Assembly (NCBI GenBank): GCA_002712305.1
Contig: PATE01000135.1
Coordinates: 1 to 16,940, forward strand
DNA: 16,940 bases
Reading direction: 5' to 3'
From: Gemmatimonadota bacterium
GTDB taxonomy: Bacteria; Latescibacterota; UBA2968; UBA8231
Shown: piece by piece, positions 1 to 6,312 of the stretch
Layout: each line of letters begins with the position of its first letter
How positions within the stretch are numbered: position 1 is the first letter of the stretch
Made by a program: the position numbers and the translations under genes
Notes under the pieces: generated by a model
Told to the model about the DNA's origin: nothing
Databases searched by the model: none
What the model saw: only the letters and a program-made list of their open reading frames with translations

Positions 1-599
1 GGCTGGTAGAAACAGTTGAACAACACCAGCCCATCGACACCGGCCTGGTCGAGGCGGTGGGGCATGTTGGCCATGGCACTGAAGTAGGGGCCGAGTTTGA
101 CGGCAACCGGCAGATCCACGGCCGATCGGACCTCGGAGAGGATGTCGAGGTATCGATCCTCCACATCATCGCCGGTTTCTTCCGGATCGGTCGGCAGATG
201 ATAGAGATTCAGCTCCAGCGCATCAGCACCGGCTGTCTCGATCTGACGGGCGTGTTCCGTCCAGCCACCGGGTGTGGATCCATTCAGACTGCCGATGATG
301 GGGATGTCGACGGCCTCCTTCAGGTGCTCGATGTGCGTGAGATAAGCGTCCGGCCCCGTCTCGTAACGGGCATGATCGGGGAAGTAGCCCATCACATCGC
401 CCCCATTTGGACGTCGATAGTGCTCGGGTGTCAACTCACCGTGGTGGATCTCCTCCTCGAACAGAGAGAACACGACCACGGCGGCGAGGCCTGCGTCCTC
501 CATGTGTCGAACCTGACCTACATCACGAGACAGGGGTGATGCGGACGCGACGAGGGGATTGCGCAGGGACAGGCCCAGATACTGCGTCTGCAGATCCAC
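1..599 (-). CDS. Dihydroorotate dehydrogenase-like FMN protein, 3' end beyond window
   Basis: The first about 199 residues of a TIM-barrel flavoprotein are visible and the reading frame runs off the left edge. The start is the GTG at 597-599, because AGGAGG lies six bases upstream and overlaps the stop of the preceding usp gene. Family features are NPLVASASPLSRD at residues 14-26, IIGSLNGSTPGGW at 101-113, ELNLYHLPTD at 129-138 and VAVKLGPY at 165-172. True class 1A enzymes have an Asn-Leu-Ser-Cys-Pro-like strand where this protein has NLYHLPTD, so it belongs to the PyrD-like group often found beside pyruvate:ferredoxin oxidoreductase genes rather than being a proven pyrimidine enzyme. The physiological substrate is unknown to me. 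It forms a two-gene unit with usp. Confidence 0.85.
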   Translation of the reverse strand, partial: MDLQTQYLGLSLRNPLVASASPLSRDVGQVRHMEDAGLAAVVVFSLFEEEIHHGELTPEHYRRPNGGDVMGYFPDHARYETGPDAYLTHIEHLKEAVDIPIIGSLNGSTPGGWTEHARQIETAGADALELNLYHLPTDPEETGDDVEDRYLDILSEVRSAVDLPVAVKLGPYFSAMANMPHRLDQAGVDGLVLFNCFYQ

Positions 600-609
600 G
601 ATCCACCTC

Positions 610-990
610 CTAGGGCATGATGAATTCGTGCTCGGGATGTTTCACGGTCAGGACGGGGCAGGGCGCCATCTGCACAATCTTCTCGGCGACACTGCCGATG
701 AGGGCGTGTTTGAGTCCACTTCGACCGTGGGTGGCCACCACGACCAGATCGATGTCTTCGTCGCGTGCGTGCTGCACGATCTGAACATGGGGCGAACCGA
801 CTCGCAGCGAGGTCACGACGTCGATCTCACCGATCGTTTCAGCCAGCTTGATCAGCCCTTTTTCGGCGTACTTCTCCAGGCGTTCGAGAATGTTGCTGCC
901 ATACTCCGGAAAAGCGACGCTTCCAGATGTGGCAATCCACTGTGCATCGATGACGTGCAGCAGATACAGTGAGGCGCCGTAGCTGCTGGC
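610..990 (-). pseudogene. Universal stress protein (UspA family), N-terminus missing
   Basis: The protein from SSYGASLYLLHVIDA to the C-terminus is a normal UspA domain. The ATP-loop region reads THGRSG...IGS, matching the family pattern G-2x-G-9x-G-(S/T) except that the first Gly is Ala, and the C-terminal strand is CPVLTVKHPEHEF. What is missing is the first roughly 35-40 residues, including beta-1 with the usual (R/H)ILVPxDFS motif. Upstream of about position 990 the minus frame stays open but encodes nothing like a USP, because that DNA is the 3' end of hemN on the other strand. The only available start, a TTG at 1071, is inside hemN and not credible. The stop codon overlaps the Shine-Dalgarno of the downstream PyrD-like gene, so the two were cotranscribed. 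I call it a truncated gene, either by deletion or by misassembly. Confidence 0.8.
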
Positions 991-991
991 C

Positions 992-1144
992 GGGCCCGTG
1001 AAGGATGGGTTCGTCATCATCACCGATGAAGCGATCGAAGTGACCGCCGAAGGCCAACTGTTCGTGCGCAATGTATGTATGCCCTTCGACCGCTATCTGC
1101 GAGAGAAGAGCCGCAGCAAGCCGACCTTTTCTCGAACGGTGTAG
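992..1144 (+). pseudogene. hemN: Oxygen-independent coproporphyrinogen III oxidase, C-terminal remnant
   Basis: On the plus strand about 48 codons read KDGFVIITDEAIEVTAEGQ, then LFVRNVCMPFDRYL, then KPTFSRTV and a TAG at 1142-1144. The order (D)GxVxI...xIxVTxxGxLFVRNVCMxFDxYL...KPxFSRT(V/I) is the extreme C-terminus of HemN, the radical-SAM enzyme converting coproporphyrinogen III to protoporphyrinogen IX without oxygen. A whole HemN is about 450-460 residues, so nearly 90% is absent. An in-frame TAG at 980-982 lies just upstream, in DNA that belongs to usp on the other strand. The ctaA start lies two bases after this stop, so hemN and ctaA were translationally coupled, which makes sense as a heme/heme A unit. 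Confidence 0.8.
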
Positions 1145-1146
1145 GG

Positions 1147-2244
1147 ATGACTCCGCCGGAGGTTGCACGAACCTCTACCGAGCCCGCGTGGCTTGAAAGA
1201 TGGTTGTGGATCGTCGCGTCCGCCTGCCTGCTGATGATCGTGGTGGGTGGCGTGGTCCGACTCACCCATTCGGGCTTGTCCATGACCGACTGGCGACCCG
1301 TCACCGGCGTTTTTCCGCCGCTGACTGAAGCGGCATGGCAGGCCGAGTTCTCCGCCTATCAGTTGACCCCCGAATACAAGAAGGTCAATGCCGGCATGAG
1401 TCTGGCTGAGTTTCGCTCGATCTTCTGGCCGGAATTCATTCATCGAGTGTTGGGCCGCGTCGTGGGACTCGTCGTCGCCATCCCGCTGTTGTTCGGCCTC
1501 GTGCGAGGCCTGTTTCCAACGCCTGTGCGTCTCCACGTGGTCGGGATCGGCCTGCTCTTTTTGGCCCAGGGCGTGATGGGCTGGCTCATGGTAAAGAGTG
1601 GTCTCGTCGACGATCCGAAGGTGAGTCCCTACCGGCTGGCTCTGCACCTTGCGCTGGCTCTGGCCCTTTTCGCGTGGTGTCTCTGGCTGATCTTCGAACG
1701 GCGCTGGTCCGCCATCCCGAATCAGATTGACCGGCGGACCCGAGAACTTGGCTCCGCGCTTCTGGCCACGGTCATCACGCAGATTCTGCTCGGAGCACTG
1801 GTCGCCGGGCATCGAGCCGGTCACGCGTCGGACACCTTTCCCTTCATGCACCGCCAACTCATCCCACACGGGTTGGGTGCGGATGAGCCGTGGATCTTGA
1901 ATCTGGTCGACAATCCGCTGACGGTGCACTTCGAACATCGCTGGTTCGCCTTCATCGTCTTTGCATTGTCGCTGACGCTCTATCTGCGACTGCGGCAGGT
2001 GAGCGCACCGGCTCCACTGCGCACAGCAGCCACGGCGCTGCTGCACATGCTCAGTTTGCAGATCCTACTGGGCATCGCCACCATTCTCACTCACGTTCCC
2101 GTCTGGCTTGCATCCCTGCATCAAGTGGGGGGTGTCGTCGTCTTCGGCCTCACGTGGCTGGTGTTTCATCAATCCAGGAAAGGCAACGTCTCAGCGGGCG
2201 GTGAGGTCTTCGCCGCCGGTGAGCCTGTGACCGGCGACCCTTGA
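1147..2244 (+). CDS. ctaA: Heme A synthase (COX15/CtaA, proteobacterial-mitochondrial type)
   Basis: A 365-residue inner-membrane protein that oxidises the C8 methyl of heme O to make heme A for cytochrome aa3-type oxidase. The signature of the long COX15-type branch is clear: GGVVRLTHSGLSMTDWRPVTG near the N-terminus, then an insertion with PEYKKVNAGMSLAEFRSIFWPEFIHRVLGR. Later His positions that serve as heme ligands in the family are visible in HRAGHASDTFPFM, VHFEHRWFAF and LHQVGGVVVF. About eight hydrophobic segments are present. I chose ATG 1147 over the upstream ATG at 1075 because the upstream part overlaps the hemN tail and because the gene then starts two bases after the hemN stop. 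Length is normal for the family and the reading frame is intact. Confidence 0.93.
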   Translation: MTPPEVARTSTEPAWLERWLWIVASACLLMIVVGGVVRLTHSGLSMTDWRPVTGVFPPLTEAAWQAEFSAYQLTPEYKKVNAGMSLAEFRSIFWPEFIHRVLGRVVGLVVAIPLLFGLVRGLFPTPVRLHVVGIGLLFLAQGVMGWLMVKSGLVDDPKVSPYRLALHLALALALFAWCLWLIFERRWSAIPNQIDRRTRELGSALLATVITQILLGALVAGHRAGHASDTFPFMHRQLIPHGLGADEPWILNLVDNPLTVHFEHRWFAFIVFALSLTLYLRLRQVSAPAPLRTAATALLHMLSLQILLGIATILTHVPVWLASLHQVGGVVVFGLTWLVFHQSRKGNVSAGGEVFAAGEPVTGDP

Positions 2245-2303
2245 CGCTCCGCTGACGGGAACCGATCTTCGGAGTCAAGTGTCTGAAGAAGGGAGTTTCT
2301 ACC

Positions 2304-3298
2304 GTGTCAGCGTCTCCCCTGTCCAACTCTGGAGAACGGGCCGCCGCCTGGCGGGCCCCTCTGGCGATCACTGTCGCCGGCTGGCTCCTGTTCGAGACCC
2401 TCTCTGGTCTCCTGATCCTGTTCCTACCCTTTGGTCTCACGCCTCAGTTCACCGTCGTGGTACATACCGGTGTGGGCTGCCTGTTCCTGCTGCCCTATCT
2501 GATATACCAGGTGCAGCACTGGTCGAGTTATCGATCATCGGCCTGGACTCACGTGAAACTCACCGAGTATGTCGCCTTCGGGGCGGCCATGGTCTGTGTC
2601 GTTTCGGGCGTCGTCCTCACCGTACAGGCGCTGGTAGGTACTCGTATCGGCTACGCGTGGGATCTGTTGCACACGGTGGGCACCTTCGCCCTGCTCGCCG
2701 CTGCGGTTCCACACGTGGTCACGCTGATGTTGAGGGTATGGGGAGCCGACCTGCTCGCGCCGCTGATCGCCGCCCAACAGCGGTGGATCGTGGGCACGGC
2801 AGGTTTCACTGTCCTCGGTCTGATCGGGGTGGCCGTGTGTATCGGTCTGTACAACCCGAGACGGGACCGCTGGTTCGCCTCGGTGAAGTGTCGCTGCTGC
2901 AAGGAGACATCGCTTCAGCCGATCGTTGGTTGGCGGCCGCAGCGCAGACCAATGCCCGTTCTGTGGCGGCTGTCTATCTGCGTGGCTACCTTGCCTGGCA
3001 TCGAGGAGATCTCGACCAGGCACAGACTCTGCTCACCCAAGCCGCCCTACTTGGCAGTGGAGTCGTGGCCGAAGCCAGCGGGTCTGCGGAGGGGCAGACG
3101 AAGCGAGGAAACCGTCCTCTACTCGAGGGGCGTCGGGCCTCGGAGTTGGCCCGCTTCTGGCGCCGCTTGCAGCGGGAATCTGTGGCCGATTCGACCCAGA
3201 TCGATCGAGGGTTGTCGGCGACGACCGAGTATCGGCAATTCGACCTCGCCCTGAGCAGTGCACGTGATCGTTTGGCTCGACCACCGGTAGATGGTTGA
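2304..3298 (+). pseudogene. Membrane cytochrome b / TPR protein, frame switch and probable internal deletion
   Basis: Starts at GTG 2304 with GGGAG eight bases upstream. The first about 185 residues form five hydrophobic helices (about 18-42, 50-70, 88-110, 122-143, 162-183). His54, His72, His123 and His137 are placed like the ligands of a di-heme cytochrome b561-like bundle. At about 2855-2875 the sensible frame changes: downstream coding lies in another frame and gives a TPR-like tail, with PLVRLGEVSLLQGD, ADRWLAAAAQTNARSVAAVY and GYLAWHRGDLDQAQTLL, ending at TGA 3298. From memory, similar proteins carry a multiheme c-type domain between membrane part and TPR tail. No CXXCH is present here, so the middle was probably deleted, though a simple frameshift is not excluded. 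It lies 59 bases after ctaA. Confidence 0.6.
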
Positions 3299-3303
3299 CA
3301 CGG

Positions 3304-3329
3304 ATGTTACCCTTTCGATGAAAGGACAT
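3304..3329. promoter_or_regulatory. Inverted repeat overlapping the RBS of the CMD-like gene; candidate Rrf2 operator
   Basis: CCTTTC-GAT-GAAAGG at 3311-3325 is a perfect 6-3-6 dyad, flanked by ATGT (3304-3307) and ACAT (3326-3329), which extend the symmetry around a three-base bulge. A TTGACA lies at 3295-3300, so the dyad would cover the -10 region of a promoter there, but no good -10 hexamer is visible. The right arm contains the Shine-Dalgarno AAAGGA of the gene starting at 3336. Two readings are possible: an operator for the Rrf2 regulator encoded two genes downstream, or an RNA hairpin hiding the ribosome site. Neither is proven. Confidence 0.45.
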
Positions 3330-3335
3330 TCTACC

Positions 3336-3662
3336 ATGAGTGAACCAACGAGGCCTCCGAAGATGTATCAGCGTTTCGTCGAGCAGTATCCCAAGCTGGG
3401 CCAGGCCTGGGATCTGATCGCCGACCAGGGCGCCGACGGGCCCCTCGACGAGCGCACCCAGCGACTGATCAAACTCGGCATCGCCATGGGTGCCATGCGG
3501 ACCGGTGCCGTACACTCCGGTGTGCGCAAGGCGCTGGCCCTCGGCATCACCGAAGAGGAACTCGAGCAGGTGGTGGCGCTGGCAGCGGGCACGCTCGGCA
3601 TGCCATCGACGGTGGCCAACTACAGCTGGGTGCGTGATGTGCTGGACGCGGAAGGTGATTGA
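3336..3662 (+). CDS. Carboxymuconolactone decarboxylase (CMD/AhpD)-like protein without the catalytic cysteines
   Basis: A 108-residue all-helical protein. ATG 3336 was chosen for AAAGGA nine bases upstream; the in-frame ATG at 3291 lies in the previous gene. The core reads RTQRLIKLGIAMGAMR, then TGAVHSGVRKALALGITEEELEQVVALA, then GMPSTVANYSWV. This is the CMD fold, where AhpD-type members carry E..C..C.xxH. Here the His of AVHSG remains but both cysteines are absent, so thiol peroxidase activity is unlikely. The subtype sits beside Rrf2 regulators and respiratory genes, but its reaction is unknown to me. It ends three bases before the Rrf2 gene, so the two are cotranscribed. Confidence 0.85.
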   Translation: MSEPTRPPKMYQRFVEQYPKLGQAWDLIADQGADGPLDERTQRLIKLGIAMGAMRTGAVHSGVRKALALGITEEELEQVVALAAGTLGMPSTVANYSWVRDVLDAEGD

Positions 3663-3665
3663 ACA

Positions 3666-4079
3666 ATGATCTTGAGTCAGGCCTCCAAATATGCCTTGCG
3701 TGCCGCCATCCATCTGGCGCGTCATGCCGACGAGCCCCAACTGAGTCGTGACATTGCCACGTCCATCGATGTACCCGGCCAGTATCTGGCCAAGATCCTT
3801 CAGGATCTCGCCCGGCACGGTGTATTGACCTCGACCAAAGGGCGCGGCGGCGGCTTTCGCCTATCCCATGCGGCGACGGACGTAGAGCTTCTCAGCGTCG
3901 TAAAGGCGATCGAAGGGAAGGACTTCGGTGAAGGGTGCGTACTGGGTCTGCCCGAGTGCAGCAATGACGATCCCTGTCCGCTGCACGAACAGTGGAAGAC
4001 GATTCGCGACGCCCTGATCAAGATGCTGCAGCAGACACGCTTCTCTGATCTGTCCCCCTCGTCCAAACTGCTCGACTGA
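3666..4079 (+). CDS. Rrf2-family transcriptional regulator with Fe-S cysteine triad (NsrR/IscR type)
   Basis: A 137-residue cytoplasmic winged-helix regulator. The N-terminus MILSQASKYALRAAIHLA and the wing TKGRGGGFRLSHAA (about residues 57-70) are diagnostic for Rrf2. Cys91, Cys98 and Cys104 (spacing x6 and x5) followed by PLHEQW match the Fe-S binding loop of NsrR, IscR and RsrR-like members. Such proteins lose or change the cluster on exposure to NO, oxygen or iron limitation and so alter DNA binding. The downstream NnrS-like gene suggests NO as signal, but this is inference. It starts three bases after the CMD gene and ends nine bases before the next ATG. The dyad at 3311-3325 is the obvious candidate operator for autoregulation. 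Confidence 0.92.
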   Translation: MILSQASKYALRAAIHLARHADEPQLSRDIATSIDVPGQYLAKILQDLARHGVLTSTKGRGGGFRLSHAATDVELLSVVKAIEGKDFGEGCVLGLPECSNDDPCPLHEQWKTIRDALIKMLQQTRFSDLSPSSKLLD

Positions 4080-4088
4080 CCCGAGCCG

Positions 4089-4881
4089 ATGACGGCCACG
4101 CCCAGCGCCCCGTCGTGGGATTCCATTACCGCGCGAGCACGGCGCCTGGGTCATGCTGTATGCGCCACTGCTAACGGGGCTCGTGGTGTACAACATTCAC
4201 CCCCTCATGTGTCTGCTGCTGATCGCCATGGCGACAGCAGCCTTCTTCGCTCAGAACGCCCTGGGGCTGCTGCTGCGGGAGCGTGGAGACGCGCAGACCT
4301 GGTGGTGGCTGGGGGGCTGCGGCCTGATCGTGGTTGCTGGGGCCGGGGTACTACAACTGCTCGGCCATGGACGGGTTCTGTGGTTGGCCGTGCCCGCAGT
4401 GGCCCTGTTAGGTTGGCAAGCGATGCGACGACGAGGGACGCGGCGACAGATCGATCATTCACTCCTCAATGAAATGCTCACGGTCCCCGTTCTCGGCCTC
4501 GGGGCGCCGGCGGCGCAGATCGTCGCCTCCGAGTCGGTGACCCATCATGCTCTTCTCCCGTAGCTCTGCTTCAATCTCTACTTCCTTGGCAGCGTGCTGC
4601 TGGTGAAGATGCTGGTTGGCGCAGCCGGTGACCGATCCACCGAACCGCTGCGCTGGCGTCGCGGTGGGACGAATCTCATCTATCACGCGGCCGTTTTCGC
4701 CGGCAGTGCAGTTTTCGTGGCCCGTCGGAGACCAGGGGTCCCACCTGATGTCGGGCCTGATCGGTTTCGGCCCCGTCTTATTGCGGTCGGTGGTTCTGTG
4801 GTGGAGACAAGTGTCGCGCTCTGGTTCAGTGTCTGGACGGGCATTCTGATCAGTCGCTGGCCCGTTGTGGAGGCGATGTAG
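4089..4881 (+). pseudogene. YwiC-like integral membrane protein, broken by a frameshift and an in-frame TAG
   Basis: From ATG 4089 the first codons give MTATPSAPSWDSI. The recognisable family motif PREHGAWVMLYAPLL, however, is read one base on (the frame containing 4135), and that frame has a TGA at 4090-4092 and no plausible start before 4153. A one-base indel between about 4091 and 4130 explains this. The motif frame then encodes several helices up to HHALLP, meets TAG at 4561-4563, and continues in the same frame with LCFNLYFLGSVLLVKMLVG, a typical family segment. A Trp (TGG) at the TAG position would restore it. Between about 4710 and 4800 another frame looks more membrane-like (SGLIGFGPVLLRSVVLWW), so a compensating indel pair is possible. 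The original frame ends at TAG 4879-4881, directly against the next ATG. Function of the family is not established. Confidence 0.7.
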
Positions 4882-6225
4882 ATGCCGCCGCGCGGGACGA
4901 ATCATCGACCCTTTCCCATGGGTTTCATCCACACGGCCCTCCTGTCGGCGTTGTTGATCGGTTTCTCCTCCGCGTCGTACATGGCGTCCCATCTGGGATT
5001 CGATCTGCCGATCTCCAGCATCTGGCCGGCCATCGTGCAGGTCCACGGGCACACGCAACTGGCCGGTTGGCTCGGTCTGTTCATCATGGGCGTCAGCCTG
5101 CATGTGCTGCCCCGACTCAGCGGGGTTCCCCTTGCCTTTCCCGGCGCGGTGCACGTGGTCTGGATCGCCATGGCCGGATCGCTCACCTGGCGGGCCGTGG
5201 CGCAGCCGCTGTTGATGGCCGGGATCGGTGGCCCTTTCCTGGTGGTCGGCATGCTGATGGCCGGCCTGGCGCAGATGGTGGCAGTGTTGATATACGTGGG
5301 TCTCTTGCTGGCGTCTCTTCGAGCCAGCCAGATCGACGCGACAAGCCATCCGAAGATCGGACCTTTGCGACCCCTGTTTCTTCTGAGTCTGACGAGTTGG
5401 CTGCTGTTCGGCCTGACCATGGGCAGTTCCACCATCTCGGCAGGTCTCGACCAGGCGGGTCTGCTGCGACTTGACCGGCATCTGTGGGCGGCGGATCTGT
5501 TCGTCGCCGGTGTCCTGATCCCCGTCGCGTTTGCGTTCTCTCTGCGGCTGTTTCCCCTGTATCTGCGCATCGAGCCGGCCACATGGAATCCGATGGGATT
5601 CACGACGGCGTACACGCTGACCACGATCATCGAGTTCGGTGCGCGCGGACCGTGGGCATCCTGGCTTGGGGCGCTGTCCCTGGATGTGGGGGCCGCGGCG
5701 AGTCTCCTGCGCAGTCTGCTGCTGCTGCTGTTCATCGCTGGTCTGGGTCTCCATCGGCATCGCACACCTCTAGGGAAGTGGAACCCGGAGGAACATGGCG
5801 ACGACCGACATGGTCGGACGCGTCCTCTCGTGCTGGCAGCCTACGGTTTCCTCGGCATAGGGGCGCTGCTGCAGGCTGCCGCTGCCGGGGCCTCGTTGGT
5901 GGGTGCCGAGGCCTGGTTGCAGCCGGCCGGTGCTCGCCACGCATTCGTGGCCGGCTTCGGCACGCTCCTGATTCTTGGCATCGCCCCGCGCATGGTGGCT
6001 GGTTTTCTGATGGTGCGTGGCCCTGCCTGGCCACGACTCGCGGCGGCGACTCTGTGGCTTGCCGCGCCCGGGGCGGCGATCGCTACGGTCCACCTCTCGA
6101 TTCCCGCGACGGTCAGTTGGCCTGCTCGCGGCGTGCTCTTTGGGCTCGCCGGACCTCTGTTGTGGGTCGCCGTCATGGTCCTTGCCTTCAACCTGTGGAC
6201 CACCGCTCTTCGTTCCTCAGAGTGA
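4882..6225 (+). CDS. NnrS-like multi-pass heme-copper membrane protein
   Basis: A 447-residue protein with about twelve hydrophobic helices. ATG 4882 is set by GGAGG at 4869-4873 and by direct contact with the upstream TAG, so translation is coupled. The motif IVQVHGHTQLAGWLGLFIMGVSLHVLPRL (residues about 51-79, with His55, His57 and His74) is the hallmark of NnrS-type proteins. Later conserved stretches are RHLWAADLFVAGVLIPVAF and ARHAFVAGFGTLLILGIAPRM. NnrS is a heme- and copper-containing protein induced by NO that protects cells from nitrosative stress in denitrifiers, with a mechanism still unclear. The Rrf2 regulator upstream in the same operon fits. The frame is intact although the gene before it is broken. 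Confidence 0.85.
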   Translation: MPPRGTNHRPFPMGFIHTALLSALLIGFSSASYMASHLGFDLPISSIWPAIVQVHGHTQLAGWLGLFIMGVSLHVLPRLSGVPLAFPGAVHVVWIAMAGSLTWRAVAQPLLMAGIGGPFLVVGMLMAGLAQMVAVLIYVGLLLASLRASQIDATSHPKIGPLRPLFLLSLTSWLLFGLTMGSSTISAGLDQAGLLRLDRHLWAADLFVAGVLIPVAFAFSLRLFPLYLRIEPATWNPMGFTTAYTLTTIIEFGARGPWASWLGALSLDVGAAASLLRSLLLLLFIAGLGLHRHRTPLGKWNPEEHGDDRHGRTRPLVLAAYGFLGIGALLQAAAAGASLVGAEAWLQPAGARHAFVAGFGTLLILGIAPRMVAGFLMVRGPAWPRLAAATLWLAAPGAAIATVHLSIPATVSWPARGVLFGLAGPLLWVAVMVLAFNLWTTALRSSE

Positions 6226-6312
6226 GTTGCCTGCGCCCCAGGCCTTGCGTCAGGCCCCTGCGCGCGCCACCTTCGCCACCTGGAAATATTCCCCAGACCG
6301 GGTGGTTCTTTG

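Noticed and set aside
610-1071. A complete 153-residue universal stress protein starting at TTG 1071
   Set aside because: The first about 26 residues are the antisense of the HemN C-terminus and do not resemble the USP first strand.
1093-2046. A 317-codon minus-strand ORF opposite ctaA
   Set aside because: Gln/Arg/His-rich shadow frame without any family signature; ctaA is certain.
4459-5760. A 433-codon minus-strand ORF opposite the YwiC-like and NnrS-like genes
   Set aside because: Its translation is dominated by Arg, Gln, His, Gly and Asp with no hydrophobic core. It is a GC-driven shadow of a hydrophobic membrane protein gene.
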